Of a stretch of DNA of 64,000 nt, positions 47,230 through 57,047 are shown in pieces. The notes beneath the pieces are model-generated. The model made no database searches. It saw only the letters and a program-made list of their open reading frames with translations, and was not told the origin of the DNA. The stretch is from Xylanimicrobium pachnodae JCM 13526 = NBRC 107786 (GTDB lineage: Bacteria; Actinomycetota; Actinomycetes; Actinomycetales; Cellulomonadaceae). The stretch covers positions 124,001-188,000 of the forward strand of contig BCWJ01000002.1 in NCBI GenBank assembly GCA_001592145.1, read 5' to 3'. How positions within the stretch are numbered: the first letter of the stretch is position 1; each line of letters starts with the position of its first letter. A program made the translations under genes and the position numbers.

Positions 47230-47304
47230 GGGATCACCGTACCGGCCTGGGGAGGCCCGTTCGCGGCAACCAGGCCGTAGGCCCGCACGCGGTACCGTCA
47301 CCCC
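47230..47304. promoter_or_regulatory. Divergent leaderless promoters of dapA and the GNAT gene
   Basis: Both genes have a TANNNT -10 hexamer exactly 6 nt before their ATG: TACGGT on the minus strand (complement of 47236-47241) and TACCGT at 47293-47298. This spacing places transcription start at or next to the start codon. The whole divergent region is only 75 bp. Confidence 0.6.
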
Positions 47305-47835
47305 ATGGCCCTCTTCACGTCCGCCGACGGCGCCGCCGCCGACGTCTCCGTGCGCCCCGCCGTCGTCGGCGACGAGACGGCCGTCACCCGCGTGCAGCGG
47401 GCCGCGTGGCGCGTCGCACCGGCGATCGGCGACGACGTCGTCGACCTCATCGACGCCGACGCCGTCCAGGCGCGCTGGGCCGACGCCGTCGCGAAACCAC
47501 CCGCGCGCGGGTTCGCGGTGCTCGTGGCGCAGGACGGACCGACGATCGTCGGGTTCGCAGCCGTCGCCCCCGGCCAGCTCCTCAACCTGGAGGTGGACCC
47601 GGCACACCGGCAGCGCGGCCACGGGTCACGCCTGCTCTCGGCGGCGGTCGACCGCCTGCGCACGGACGGCGCCGAGGAGATCGTCACCTGGGTGCTCGAC
47701 GGCGACACGGGCCGGGAACGGTTCCTCACCCAGTCCGGCATGGGACCGGACGGCCACGAGCGCGCGCTCGCCGTCGGAGTGGACGAGGAGGACGTGCGCT
47801 CGGTGGTCGAACGCCGGTGGTCAGCGCTGCTGTGA
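47305..47835 (+). CDS. GNAT-family N-acetyltransferase
   Basis: A 176-residue GNAT protein. Motif A is LEVDPAHRQRGHGSRLLSAA (the R-x-x-G-x-G acetyl-CoA loop), preceded by FAVLVAQDGPTIVGFAAVAP. The substrate could be an amine, a protein N-terminus or an antibiotic; nothing here decides. The start lacks a Shine-Dalgarno but has a -10 hexamer 6 nt upstream. An MFS gene follows 51 bp later on the same strand. Confidence 0.85.
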   Translation: MALFTSADGAAADVSVRPAVVGDETAVTRVQRAAWRVAPAIGDDVVDLIDADAVQARWADAVAKPPARGFAVLVAQDGPTIVGFAAVAPGQLLNLEVDPAHRQRGHGSRLLSAAVDRLRTDGAEEIVTWVLDGDTGRERFLTQSGMGPDGHERALAVGVDEEDVRSVVERRWSALL

Positions 47836-47886
47836 TCGAGCGCCGCACCGGCGGCACGCACTCCTGACGGCTGGTTGACTTGCCCG

Positions 47887-49185
47887 ATGCCCACCACCCG
47901 TGACTCCATGTGGCGCAGCCTCGTCCAGCTGCGCGGCAACCCGCGTGCCTGCGTGTGGACCGAGCCGCTGTGGGGCCTGTCGATGGCCCTCGCGCTCCCC
48001 TACCTGTCGGTGTTCATGCTCGCCGTCGGCCTGCACGACCAGCAGATCGGTCTGCTGGCGACCATCGGCATGGTGTCGCAGGTGGTCTTCGGGCTGGCCG
48101 GCGGCATCATCACCGACAAGCTGGGACGCCGGGCCACCACGGCATGGTTCGACGTCGTCGCCTGGGTGATCCCCTGCCTGATCTGGGCGTTCGCGCAGAA
48201 CTTCTGGGCGTTCCTGGCCGCCTCCCTCATCAACGGCACCTGGCAGGTCACCCAGAACTCCTGGGACGCCCTCATGGTCGAGGACGCGGAGCGCGGGCAG
48301 ATCACCCGGATCTACGGCCTGGTCAAGGTGGCGGCCGACTGCTCGGCCCTGTTCGCACCCATCGCCGCGATCCTCGTGTCCCGGCTGGGCCTCGACACGG
48401 CCGTGCGCATCCTGTTCGTCAACGCCGCCGTCATCATGACCGCCAAGATCATCTGGCTCTACCGGTGGTCCTCGGAGACCCGCCAGGGCGCGATCCGCAG
48501 GGAGCAGACGCGCGGAGTGAGCGTCTGGACGCTGCTGGCCCAGTACCGCCAGGTCGCCCGGCTGCTGCGCGGGTCGCGCGGTTCCCTGCTGTCCCTGGCC
48601 ATCATGGCCGTGGTCGCCGCGGTCACCCTGGTCAACGCCACCTTCTGGCAGGTGCTCGCCAACCAGCACCTGCACGTGCCCGACGCCGTGCTCCCGTTCT
48701 TCCCCATGGTGCGCTCGCTGCTGTCGGTGCTGCTCTTCTTCACGCTGATCCCGCGGCTCATGGCGTCGGTCGACCTCAAGAGGCCCACACTCTGGGGGTT
48801 CGGCATCTACCTGGCCGGGCAGGTCCTGCTCGTGCTCGTGCCGGCCGCAGACGGCAGCGCGACACTGGGCACCTACCTGTTCCTGGCCGTGTGCCTGCTG
48901 CTCGACGCGTTCGGCGGCGGCATGATGTTCATGCTGTCGGAGTCCCTCGTGGCCCTCCATGTCGACGAGGCCGAGCGGTCCCGCGTCATGGCCCTGCAGC
49001 GCACCGCGGTCATGCTGGCCGCCGCGCCGTTCGGCTGGATCGGCGGGTGGCTCTCGGGCATCGACCGCACCTACCCGTTCCTGCTCACCGCCGTGCTCCT
49101 CGCCGTCGGGCTCGTCATGACCGTGCTCGCCTGGGTGCCCCCGCACGACGTCGAACAGGAGTTGGCGCACGCCGACGCCGCCTGA
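47887..49185 (+). CDS. MFS transporter
   Basis: A 432-residue major-facilitator permease with about 12 hydrophobic segments. The loop 2-3 signature GGIITDKLGRRATT is present, and a long cytoplasmic loop lies near the middle (RWSSETRQGAIRREQTRG). The C-terminal half has MASVDLKRPTLWGFGIYLAG. Relatives export drugs or take up small solutes; specificity is unknown. ATG 47887 is chosen; the TTG 12 bp earlier is part of a TTGACTTGCCCG leader. Convergent with the TPR-like membrane gene, 19 bp apart. Confidence 0.85.
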   Translation: MPTTRDSMWRSLVQLRGNPRACVWTEPLWGLSMALALPYLSVFMLAVGLHDQQIGLLATIGMVSQVVFGLAGGIITDKLGRRATTAWFDVVAWVIPCLIWAFAQNFWAFLAASLINGTWQVTQNSWDALMVEDAERGQITRIYGLVKVAADCSALFAPIAAILVSRLGLDTAVRILFVNAAVIMTAKIIWLYRWSSETRQGAIRREQTRGVSVWTLLAQYRQVARLLRGSRGSLLSLAIMAVVAAVTLVNATFWQVLANQHLHVPDAVLPFFPMVRSLLSVLLFFTLIPRLMASVDLKRPTLWGFGIYLAGQVLLVLVPAADGSATLGTYLFLAVCLLLDAFGGGMMFMLSESLVALHVDEAERSRVMALQRTAVMLAAAPFGWIGGWLSGIDRTYPFLLTAVLLAVGLVMTVLAWVPPHDVEQELAHADAA

Positions 49186-49204
49186 CCACGCGCGATCCCC
49201 GCGC

Positions 49205-49672
49205 TCAGTGGAGGGAGGCGGCCCTGCGCAGTGCGGCACGGGCGCGACGGCGGTCACCCGCGGCGTCGTACGCGAAGGCGAGCCGGTACCAGGCCTGCCA
49301 GCTCTCGGGTGCCGCCTCGACGGCATCCCGGTAGGGGCCGAACGCGGCGTCCGCGGCCGCGCGGTCCACGCGACCCCCGGGTGAGCGCGGCAGGTCGTCC
49401 ACCGGCAGCTGCCCGGCGTCGGACAGCTCGTCGGCCATGCGCTGCACCCGGGTGGCGAGGCGGAACTCCGCGGCGATGAGCAGCAGGACCAGGAGCGGGA
49501 TCACCAGCGCCGCCGCACCGATCGCGATGAGGACGGGCTCGCCCGTGCGGATCATCGCGATCCCGCGCCCGGCGACCGCCCAGCCGTACAGGCCCAGCAA
49601 CGCGGTCACCGCGACGACGCCCACCAGCCCGCGGGGCAGGCGGCGGCGCTTCTCCTCGGCCACCTGGGTCAC
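49205..49672 (-). CDS. Membrane protein with C-terminal TPR-like helices
   Basis: A 155-residue protein: two membrane spans (about 14-36 and 46-68) followed by a soluble tail with AFGPYRDAVEAAPESWQAWY and RLAFAYDAAGDRRRARAALR, which is one TPR-like helical pair. GTG 49672 overlaps the dapB stop in GTGA, so it is translationally coupled to dapB. No family is recognised. It may organise an envelope protein complex; this is inference from the domain order. Confidence 0.75.
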   Translation of the reverse strand: MTQVAEEKRRRLPRGLVGVVAVTALLGLYGWAVAGRGIAMIRTGEPVLIAIGAAALVIPLLVLLLIAAEFRLATRVQRMADELSDAGQLPVDDLPRSPGGRVDRAAADAAFGPYRDAVEAAPESWQAWYRLAFAYDAAGDRRRARAALRRAASLH

Positions 49673-50436
49673 CCCAGGTCCAGCAGGTGCTCCAGGCCCA
49701 CGGTCAGGCCCGGGCGGGTCGCCACCTGACGCACGGCCAGCAGCACCCCGGGCATGAACGACACCCGGTCGAACGAGTCCTGCCGGATCACGAGCTGCTC
49801 GCCCGGGTTGCCCAGCAGCACCTCCTCGTGCGCCACCAGGCCGCGCAGGCGCACCGCGTGCACGCGCACGCCGTCGACGTCCGCGCCGCGGGCATCCCAA
49901 CCCTCTGCGGTCGCGTCCGGCATCGCGGGCAGGCCCGCGTCCCGGCGTGCCGCGGCGATGGCGGTGGCGGTGTGCCGCGCTGTCCCCGAGGGGGCGTCCA
50001 CCTTGTTCGGGTGGTGCAGCTCGATCACCTCCGCCGACTCGAAGTACGCGGCCGCCTTCGCCGCGAACTGCATCGCGAGGACGGCGGAGAGGCCGAAGTT
50101 CGGCGCGACGACCACGCCCAGGCCCGCGCCCCCCGCGTTCAGCCGGTCCACGTGCTCGGACACGCGAGCCAGGGACTCGTCCGTCCAGCCGGTGGCCCCG
50201 ACGACGGCGTGCGCGCCCGCGTCGAGCACGGCGTGCACGTTCGCCTCGGTGACGCTCGGCACGGTGAAGTCGACCGCCACCTGGGCGCCGGAGTCCCGGA
50301 CGGCGGTACCGACGTCGTCACCCACGTCGACGCGGGCGACAAGGTCCAGGTCAGCGGCTGCTTCGATCGCGGCACACGTCGTCGCGCCCATGCGGCCTGC
50401 GGCGCCGAGCACGGCCACGCGAGTCTTCTCGGTCAA
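49669..50436 (-). CDS. dapB: 4-hydroxy-tetrahydrodipicolinate reductase
   Basis: A 255-residue enzyme with NAD(P)-binding GAAGRMG (about 11-17), VVGATGWTD, APNFGLSAVL, and the catalytic ELHHPNKVDAPSGTA. It performs the second step of diaminopimelate synthesis, after DapA encoded 2.5 kb away. The start is TTG 50436 with AAGGGAG 6 nt upstream. Same-strand neighbours are an M16 protease upstream and the overlapping membrane gene downstream. Confidence 0.95.
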   Translation of the reverse strand: MTEKTRVAVLGAAGRMGATTCAAIEAAADLDLVARVDVGDDVGTAVRDSGAQVAVDFTVPSVTEANVHAVLDAGAHAVVGATGWTDESLARVSEHVDRLNAGGAGLGVVVAPNFGLSAVLAMQFAAKAAAYFESAEVIELHHPNKVDAPSGTARHTATAIAAARRDAGLPAMPDATAEGWDARGADVDGVRVHAVRLRGLVAHEEVLLGNPGEQLVIRQDSFDRVSFMPGVLLAVRQVATRPGLTVGLEHLLDLG

Positions 50437-50477
50437 CGGATCTCCCTTGGCGGTGGTGGAACGCGGGCGCGGCGACG

Positions 50478-51806
50478 TCAGTCGCCGAAGGGGCCCACGC
50501 GGACGGTCGTGCGCGGGCGACCCGCGAGCTCGGCGGCCAGGTCCCGCACGTCGTCGGCCGTGACCGCGCGGATGCGGTCGAGCGACTCCTCCAGGCTGAG
50601 GATCTCGCCGAACACCAGCTCGGCCTTGCCCAGGCGGCTCATGCGCGAGCCCGAGTCCTCCAGGCCCAGCACCAGCCCGCCCGAGAGCTGCCCGACCGAC
50701 CGGGCGAGCTCGGCGGCGGTGACGCCGTCGTTCGCGAGCATGTCCAGCTCGTGGTGCAGCAGCTTCTCGACGGCGTCGACCTTCCCCGGGGCGCAGCCCG
50801 CGTACAGGCCGAAGGTCCCCAGTCCCCCGTGACCGGCCGCGAACGAGTACGTGGAGTACGCCAGGCCGCGCTTCTCGCGGATCTCCTGGAACAGGCGCGA
50901 GCTCATGCCACCACCGAGGACGGCGTTGAGCACGGACAGCGCGAACCGTCGGTCATCGGTGGCGCTGAGCCCCGTGGTGCCGACGACGACGTTCGCCTGC
51001 TCGACCGTGCGGCGCACGGACAGCGTGACACCATCCGTCGGGACGCCCGCGACGTCAGCCGTGTCGGTGCGACGGGCGCGCGGCGGCACCGGTCCCTGGA
51101 GGGACCAGCCGCCCCGGCTGAGCGCATCGGTGACCTGGGCCACGACGGTGTCGTGATCCACGCCGCCTGCCGCGGCGACCACCAGGGTCTCGGGGCGATA
51201 GTGCTGGCGATAGTGCTCCCAGACGGCGTCGCGCGGGACGGCGTTGATCGCGTCCGGGGTGCCACCGATCGGGCGGCCCAGCGGGTGCGTGCCGAGCACG
51301 GCCTGCGAGAACTCCTCGTGCACGACGTCGGACGGGTCGTCGTCGTTCATCGCGAGCTCTTCGAGGATGACGCCGCGCTCGACCTCCAGCTCGTCAGGGT
51401 CGAGCCGCGCGGAGGTCACCATGTCCAAGATGACGTCGATCGCCATCGGCAGGTCGGAGTCGAGCACCCGGGCGTAGTAGCAGGTGTGCTCCTTGCCCGT
51501 GGCCGCGTTGGCCTCACCCCCGACGGCGTCGAACGCCTCGGCGATGTCCATGGCGCTGCGCCGGGCCGTGCCCTTGAACAGCAGGTGCTCCAGGAAGTGG
51601 GTGGAGCCGAAGTGCCCGTCGGTCTCGTCACGGGAGCCGACGCCGACCCAGGCGCCCACGGTCGCCGAGCGCTGACCCGGCATGTGCTCGGTGAGCACGC
51701 GGACGCCGCCGGGCAGGACGGAACGACGGATCGTCGCACCGTCCTGCCCGGCGGTCAGCTCGGCACCCGGTTCGCCCGCGGAGACGAGCGGAAGGTGCCA
51801 GGTCAT
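50478..51806 (-). CDS. M16-family zinc peptidase
   Basis: A 442-residue M16B peptidase. The inverted zinc motif HFLEH is at 70-74 (catalytic Glu73), with the third ligand Glu expected in LEVERGVILEELAMNDDDP; the R-Y pair region of the C-terminal half is present (FQEIREKRGLAYSTYSF). This protease is found directly behind pnp in actinobacteria; substrates are probably peptides. ATG 51806 lies 2 nt after the pnp stop, so it is coupled to pnp. Confidence 0.92.
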   Translation of the reverse strand: MTWHLPLVSAGEPGAELTAGQDGATIRRSVLPGGVRVLTEHMPGQRSATVGAWVGVGSRDETDGHFGSTHFLEHLLFKGTARRSAMDIAEAFDAVGGEANAATGKEHTCYYARVLDSDLPMAIDVILDMVTSARLDPDELEVERGVILEELAMNDDDPSDVVHEEFSQAVLGTHPLGRPIGGTPDAINAVPRDAVWEHYRQHYRPETLVVAAAGGVDHDTVVAQVTDALSRGGWSLQGPVPPRARRTDTADVAGVPTDGVTLSVRRTVEQANVVVGTTGLSATDDRRFALSVLNAVLGGGMSSRLFQEIREKRGLAYSTYSFAAGHGGLGTFGLYAGCAPGKVDAVEKLLHHELDMLANDGVTAAELARSVGQLSGGLVLGLEDSGSRMSRLGKAELVFGEILSLEESLDRIRAVTADDVRDLAAELAGRPRTTVRVGPFGD

Positions 51807-51808
51807 GC

Positions 51809-54028
51809 TCAGGCCTCGGTGGTCTCGGGAGCAGCCTCGGCGGCCTCGTCCTCCGTGACGGCCACGAGCGACAGCTTGCCGCGCGGGTCGATCTCACCGA
51901 TCTCGACCTGGACCTTCTGGCCCACGGACAGCACGTCGTCGACGTTCTCGACGCGCTTGCCACCCACGAGCTTGCGGATCTGCGAGATGTGCAGCAGCCC
52001 GTCCTTGCCCGGGGACAGCGAGATGAACGCGCCGAACGACGTCGTCTTGACGACGGTGCCGACGAACCGCTCGCCCACCTCGGGAACGTGCGGGTTCGCG
52101 ATCGCGTTGATCGCCGCACGCGCGGCCTCCGCCGACGGGCCGTCGGTGGCGCCGATGTAGACCGTGCCGTCGTCCTCGATCGAGATGTCGGCGCCGGTCT
52201 CCTCCTGGATCTGGTTGATCATCTTGCCCTTCGGGCCGATGACCTCGCCGATCTTGTCGACCGGGACCTTCACCGTGATGACGCGCGGAGCGTTCGGGGA
52301 CATCTCGTCGGGCACGTCGATGGCCTCGTTGATGACGTCGAGGATCGTCAGGCGAGCCTCGTGCGCCTGGGTCAGCGCGCCGGCCAGCACCGAGGCGGGG
52401 ATGCCGTCGAGCTTGGTGTCGAGCTGGATGGCCGTGACGAAGTCACGCGTGCCGGCGACCTTGAAGTCCATGTCGCCCAGCGCGTCCTCGGCACCCAGGA
52501 TGTCCGTCAGCGCGACGAAGCGGGTCTCGCCGTCGATCTCGTCCGAGATGAGGCCCATCGCGATGCCGGCCACGGGCGCGCGCAGCGGCACACCCGCGTT
52601 GAGCATGGCGAGCGTCGAGGCGCACACCGAGCCCATCGACGTCGAACCGTTGGAGCCGAGCGCCTCGGACACCTGGCGGATCGCGTAGGGGAACTCCTCG
52701 CGGCTCGGCAGCACCGGCACGAGCGCACGCTCGGCGAGCGCACCGTGGCCGATCTCGCGGCGCTTGGGCGAGCCCACGCGACCCGTCTCACCGGTCGAGT
52801 ACGGCGGGAAGTTGTAGTTGTGCATGTAGCGCTTGCGCGTGACCGGCCCGAGCGAGTCGATCTGCTGCTCCATGCGCAGCATGTTCAGCGTGGTGACGCC
52901 CAGGATCTGGGTCTCGCCGCGCTCGAAGATGGCCGAGCCGTGGACGCGGGGCAGCACCTCGACCTCGGCACCCAGGGTGCGGATGTCGCGCGGGCCGCGA
53001 CCGTCGATGCGGATCTGCTCGGTGAGCACGCGGCGGCGCATGAGCTTCTTCTGCAGCGACTTGAACGCGGCGGAGAGCTCCTTCTCGCGGCCCTCGAACC
53101 GGTCGCCCAGCTCGGCGACCAGCGCGGCCTTGATCTCGTCGAGCCGGCCCTCGCGGGCCTGCTTGTCGGCGATCGTCAGCGCCTGAGCGGTCCAGGCGCC
53201 GGCCGTCGAGGCCTCGACGGCCTCGTACGCGTCGGGCTGGTAGTCCGGGAACAGCGGGAACTCCTGGACGTCCTTGGCGGCCTGGGCGGCCAGCGCGGCC
53301 TGGGCCTCGCACAGCGCGCGCAGGAACGGCTTGGCAGCCTCGATGCCCTCGGCCACGACGGCCTCGGTGGGCGCCTGGACGCCCTCCTGGATCAGCTTCC
53401 AGGCGTCGTCGGTGGCCTCCGCCTCGATCATCGCGATAGCAACGTCATCGCCGGCGATACGGCCGGCGACGACCATCTCGAAGACCGCGCGCTCCTTGTC
53501 CGAGTACTTCGGGAAGGCGACCCACTGGCCGTCGATGAGCGCGATGCGCACCCCCGCGACCGGGCCCGAGAAGGGCAGGCCGGAGATCTGCGTGGACAGC
53601 GACGCGGCGTTGATCGCGAGCACGTCGTACGCGTCGTCCGGGTGGATGGCCAGGACGGTGACGACCACCTGGACCTCGTTGCGCAGGCCCTTGACGAACA
53701 GGGGGCGCAGCGGGCGGTCGATCAGGCGGCAGGCCAGGATCGCCTCGGTCGAGGGACGGCCCTCGCGGCGGAAGAACGAGCCGGGGATACGGCCCGCGGC
53801 GTACATGCGCTCCTCGACGTCCACCGTCAGGGGGAAGAAGTCGAACTGGTCCTTGGGGTGCTTGCCGGCCGTCGTGGCCGACAGCAGCATCGTCTCGCCG
53901 TCCAGGTACGCGGCGACGGAGCCGGCGGCCTGGCGGGCCAGGCGGCCCGTCTCGAAACGGACGGTGCGGGTGCCGAAGCGACCGTTGTCGATCACGGCCT
54001 CGGCGAACTGGATCTCGGGACCCTCCAC
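51809..54028 (-). CDS. pnp: Polyribonucleotide nucleotidyltransferase
   Basis: A 739-residue PNPase with two RNase PH domains (about 15-150 and 340-545; active-site [19 protein letters not shown]), a KH domain ([20 protein letters not shown]) and S1 domain ([20 protein letters not shown]). It degrades RNA phosphorolytically and makes tails. GTG 54028 has AAGGAGGG about 6 nt upstream, an excellent site; the longer ATG frame at 54085 is unlikely. Preceded by rpsO and a 299-bp leader, as in most bacteria. Confidence 0.96.
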   Translation of the reverse strand: MEGPEIQFAEAVIDNGRFGTRTVRFETGRLARQAAGSVAAYLDGETMLLSATTAGKHPKDQFDFFPLTVDVEERMYAAGRIPGSFFRREGRPSTEAILACRLIDRPLRPLFVKGLRNEVQVVVTVLAIHPDDAYDVLAINAASLSTQISGLPFSGPVAGVRIALIDGQWVAFPKYSDKERAVFEMVVAGRIAGDDVAIAMIEAEATDDAWKLIQEGVQAPTEAVVAEGIEAAKPFLRALCEAQAALAAQAAKDVQEFPLFPDYQPDAYEAVEASTAGAWTAQALTIADKQAREGRLDEIKAALVAELGDRFEGREKELSAAFKSLQKKLMRRRVLTEQIRIDGRGPRDIRTLGAEVEVLPRVHGSAIFERGETQILGVTTLNMLRMEQQIDSLGPVTRKRYMHNYNFPPYSTGETGRVGSPKRREIGHGALAERALVPVLPSREEFPYAIRQVSEALGSNGSTSMGSVCASTLAMLNAGVPLRAPVAGIAMGLISDEIDGETRFVALTDILGAEDALGDMDFKVAGTRDFVTAIQLDTKLDGIPASVLAGALTQAHEARLTILDVINEAIDVPDEMSPNAPRVITVKVPVDKIGEVIGPKGKMINQIQEETGADISIEDDGTVYIGATDGPSAEAARAAINAIANPHVPEVGERFVGTVVKTTSFGAFISLSPGKDGLLHISQIRKLVGGKRVENVDDVLSVGQKVQVEIGEIDPRGKLSLVAVTEDEAAEAAPETTEA

Positions 54029-54327
54029 GGGTGCCCTCCTTGTCTGCGATGGCGCCAGCCCCGGCGGCCTTCGATCGAGGCCCACCGACGTCGTCCCGCC
54101 CGCGATCGAACGCGGGGCGAGGGTCGGGAGGCCACTACCGAGGACCGGGCGGAGGCTCGGCGCGGCGGGTTCTACGAATCGGGTGGTGGTACGGGGACCA
54201 TCACACCAGAGAGGCCCGACCCCTGCGAAAGGGGCCGGGCCAGTCTGGCGTCAGGTGTAGCAGCGGCGCAGGCGTCCAGCCGGAAGCGGAGCACAGTCAC
54301 CGCCGCGAGCGGCTCGGCCGAAGGGCG
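54029..54327 (-). other. rpsO-pnp intergenic leader
   Basis: A 299-bp gap between rpsO and pnp on the same strand. It contains the hairpin at 54213-54241 and, nearer pnp, a near-palindrome (GGCCTTCGATCGAGGCC, 54066-54082). The leader is long enough for the processing-based autoregulation of pnp known in other bacteria, but no conserved RNase III site could be recognised. Confidence 0.4.
54213..54241 (-). terminator. Hairpin after rpsO
   Basis: Arms 54213-54224 and 54230-54241 (GGCCCGACCCCT on the plus strand) pair with one mismatch around a 5-nt loop. Located about 87 bp past the rpsO stop; likely a terminator or processing structure. Confidence 0.65.
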
Positions 54328-54597
54328 TCAGCGGCGCAGGCCGAGACGCTCGATCAGCGAGCGGTAGCGCGCGATGTCGATCTTCTGGAGGTAGCCCAGG
54401 AGGCGACGACGCTGGCCGACCAGCAGGAGCAGGCCGCGGCGCGAGTGGTGGTCGTGCTTGTGGGCCTTCAGGTGCTCCGTCAGGTCCTTGATGCGCTGCG
54501 TGAGGAGCGCGATCTGCACCTCGGGCGAGCCCGTGTCACCCTCGTGGGTGGCGTACTCGGTCATGATCGCCTTCTTGGTGGCGGTGTCGAGCGGCAT
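54328..54597 (-). CDS. rpsO: 30S ribosomal protein S15
   Basis: The 89-residue S15 shows the classic [38 protein letters not shown] and [20 protein letters not shown] segments. It binds 16S rRNA at the central domain junction. ATG 54597 has AAGGAGAG just upstream; a frame extending to 54684 is not supported. Upstream of pnp in conserved order. Confidence 0.98.
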   Translation of the reverse strand: MPLDTATKKAIMTEYATHEGDTGSPEVQIALLTQRIKDLTEHLKAHKHDHHSRRGLLLLVGQRRRLLGYLQKIDIARYRSLIERLGLRR

Positions 54598-54736
54598 ATG
54601 GCTCTCCTTGGGTGTCGTTGCGCGGTGCACCGGGGCTGTTCCACCGGGCGCTCTGTCTCCGCGGCCGTTACACGGCGACCCCATCCTACCAGCGCATCCG
54701 TGCCCACCGGGCCACCACAGCCCGCCACCGCCCCGC

Positions 54737-55732
54737 TCAGCGGCTCAGGATCTCCCGGGCCCGGTCCACGTCGTCCTGGATCTGGCGGACCAGCGGGTCG
54801 ACGCCGTCGAACCGGAGCGTGGGGCGCAACCGGTCCACGAACTCGACCACCACCTCCTGGTCGTACAGCTCCAGGTCGTCGCGGTCCAGCACGTAGGACT
54901 CGACGCGGCGGTCGACGCCGTCGAACGTCGGGTTGGTGCCCACGGACACCGCAGCCGGCAGTTCCCGGTCCGCGTCCCCCGCATCGAGCTGCGGGCGCAG
55001 CAGCCGTCCGGCGTAGACGCCGTCGGCGGGGACCATGCCGCTGATCGCGCCCAGGTTCGCCGTCGGGAAGCCCAGCTGACGCCCCCGGGCGTCACCGTGC
55101 ACCACGACGCCGCGCAGGCGGTGCGGGCGGCCCAGCATCGCGGCCGCGCCCGCCACGTCCCCCTCGGCCAGCAACATCCTGGCCGCCGAGCTCGACCAGC
55201 GCGCGCTGCCCCCCGGGGTCCGCAGCCGCGAGACACCGACGTCGTCGACCGCCACGACCTCGAACCCGTGCAGCCCGCCCAGCTCGACCATCGTCGCGAG
55301 CGTGCCCGCGTTGCGCGCACCGAACCGCACGTCGTGCCCGACGACGACGGTGCGCGCCGCCAACGCCTCGACCAGGTACCGCGTGACGAACTCGTCCGGT
55401 GTCAGCGCCGCCACGTCGAGCGAGTACGGCGCCACCAGGACCCCGTCGAGCCCGGTGGCCGCCATGAGGTCCAGGCGATCGGCGAGCCCCGTGAGCAGCT
55501 CCGGTGCGGCGTCCGGACGGTGCACCTGCGCCGGGTGCGGGTCGAACGTCACCGCCACCGCCGCCCGCCCGTCCGCGCGGGCCAGAGCCACCACGCGGCC
55601 CAGCACCGCCTGGTGGCCGCGGTGCACACCGTCGAAGTTGCCGATCGTCACCACCGACGACGTGCAGCCACCCTCCCCGACGCCCGTTGCGAAGGCCTCA
55701 GCGGCCTGGGCCAAGTCATGCCACACCTGCAC
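54737..55732 (-). CDS. ribF: Bifunctional riboflavin kinase/FAD synthetase
   Basis: A 331-residue fusion. N-terminal FMN adenylyltransferase domain with [10 protein letters not shown] (31-40), AVTFDPHP and the late [14 protein letters not shown]-terminal riboflavin kinase with [16 protein letters not shown] and [11 protein letters not shown]. It turns riboflavin into FMN and FAD. GTG 55732 begins the conserved sequence. Order ribF-rpsO-pnp follows truB in most actinobacteria; here an excalibur gene is inserted between truB and ribF. Confidence 0.95.
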   Translation of the reverse strand: MQVWHDLAQAAEAFATGVGEGGCTSSVVTIGNFDGVHRGHQAVLGRVVALARADGRAAVAVTFDPHPAQVHRPDAAPELLTGLADRLDLMAATGLDGVLVAPYSLDVAALTPDEFVTRYLVEALAARTVVVGHDVRFGARNAGTLATMVELGGLHGFEVVAVDDVGVSRLRTPGGSARWSSSAARMLLAEGDVAGAAAMLGRPHRLRGVVVHGDARGRQLGFPTANLGAISGMVPADGVYAGRLLRPQLDAGDADRELPAAVSVGTNPTFDGVDRRVESYVLDRDDLELYDQEVVVEFVDRLRPTLRFDGVDPLVRQIQDDVDRAREILSR

Positions 55733-55851
55733 GCGCGCATCTCCTCGGGTCGGTTGCGGTGGCCGCCGTTCTCACCCGGCGCCGCCCCAGCGTACGCATC
55801 CCGCACGCCCGCTGCCGCCAGGACGGGCACACCCGGGCGTCACGCGCGGGG

Positions 55852-56913
55852 TCACTGCCAGGGGCTGTTCTCGCACGCGACGCCGTCACCGTCTCGGTCG
55901 AGGTGACGCCCGTATCCCGGGTCACCGGCGTACAGCGGCGCCGCGCCCGCATCCCACGCCGCCCGGCAGCTGGCGTAGACCACGGCCTCGGCATCGCCGC
56001 GCTCCGCCTGCTCCGCAGCCGCCTGCTCCGCCGCCGCCTGCTCCGCCGCCGCCTGTTCCGCGGCTGCCTGCTCCGCCGCCGCCTGCTCCGCCGCCGCCTG
56101 TTCCGCGGCTGCCTGCTCCGCCGCCGCCTGTTCTGCGGCAATGCGGTCGGCCTCGTCCTGGGCGGCGACCGCCGCGGTCACCGCGTCGCTCGCCACCTCC
56201 GCCTGCCGTCCCGCGGCCACGACCTGCTCCGTCGCGGCGCCGTAGGCCCGGTGGTCCTGGTCGGGCTGCGCTCCGCTCGCGGTGCGTGCCGCCTCGATCG
56301 CGACGCGCAACTGGTCTCGCACCGACTCGTCGGCCACGCGGCCCGCCGAGCCGCTCAGCACCTGGTCGGCGGCGTCGAGGATCACGCGCAGGGCCTGGCG
56401 CGCATCGTCGAAGGCCGATCTGGCGTCCGTCAACGCGCTGGCGAGGAACGCCTCGTGCGACGCCGCTGCCGCGTCCATGGCCGCGCGCAGCTCCTGGTGG
56501 ACGGACTCGAGTCCGGCCAGATGTGCCTCCGCCTCGGCATGGGCCTTCTTCGCCTCCGCGAGCGACATCTGCGGCGTCGCCGTCACGGGCGCGTCCCCCG
56601 CCACCGACTGCGCTGCCGCGATCGCCTCCTGCAGGTCGGCCTCGTCGGCCGCGTCGAGTTCGCCGCGCACCTGCGTCGCCAGCAGCACGGCCTCCTCGAT
56701 GGTGTCGGCCAGCGCGCCGTGCGCCGCGTCGATCTGCACGGACGTCTGCTCCGCCTCGCCGACGACGGCGTCCACCGCAGCCGCGTCCACCCCGGAGACC
56801 AGGGCGACGACGCCGGCGAACAGGCTCATCGCCACGCCAGCGCCCACGGCAGCGAGAACCTTGTGCCGCCGGGGCACGCCGAGGAGCGCGCGGAGCCCCC
56901 GTGCGTTCGCCAT
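55852..56913 (-). CDS. Excalibur-domain protein with tandem pentapeptide coiled coil
   Basis: A 353-residue protein: basic start and a membrane helix at about 18-40 (KVLAAVGAGVAMSLFAGVVA), then long helical, Ala/Glu-rich regions (about 45-260). A run of EQAAA pentads (about 258-302) is encoded by nine 15-bp units. The C-terminal excalibur calcium-binding motif DRDGDGVACE is at 339-348. Excalibur domains occur in surface proteins and nucleases of Gram-positives. ATG 56913 begins the conserved MANARG. No partner gene is obvious; it sits alone between truB and ribF. Confidence 0.8.
   Translation of the reverse strand: MANARGLRALLGVPRRHKVLAAVGAGVAMSLFAGVVALVSGVDAAAVDAVVGEAEQTSVQIDAAHGALADTIEEAVLLATQVRGELDAADEADLQEAIAAAQSVAGDAPVTATPQMSLAEAKKAHAEAEAHLAGLESVHQELRAAMDAAAASHEAFLASALTDARSAFDDARQALRVILDAADQVLSGSAGRVADESVRDQLRVAIEAARTASGAQPDQDHRAYGAATEQVVAAGRQAEVASDAVTAAVAAQDEADRIAAEQAAAEQAAAEQAAAEQAAAEQAAAEQAAAEQAAAEQAAAEQAERGDAEAVVYASCRAAWDAGAAPLYAGDPGYGRHLDRDGDGVACENSPWQ
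56006..56140 (-). repeat. Nine-unit 15-bp tandem repeat inside the excalibur gene
   Basis: Nine 15-bp units, mostly GCCTGCTCCGCCGCC on the plus strand, encode EQAAA pentads. Units 2-4 and 5-7 form two identical 45-bp blocks of pattern A-A-B (B is GCCTGTTCCGCGGCT), showing recent higher-order duplication. Length variation between strains is expected and leaves the frame intact. Confidence 0.9.
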
Positions 56914-57047
56914 GGCGATGTCATAGCAGTCCGGCCCGCCCGCTGGGCCGCCGCGGGCACCGGGTGCAGGGAGGATCCCGTCCCGTGTGACCGATCTCAC
57001 CGCGTGGCGGCCCTGGCGTCGGGGTCGGTGGTGGCGAGGCCGGGGCG

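Noticed and set aside
51989-54367. 792-codon plus-strand frame opposite pnp
   Set aside because: PNPase is complete on the minus strand; the other is antisense only.
56006-56140. CRISPR-like array
   Set aside because: Units are contiguous 15-bp repeats without spacers and encode protein in frame.
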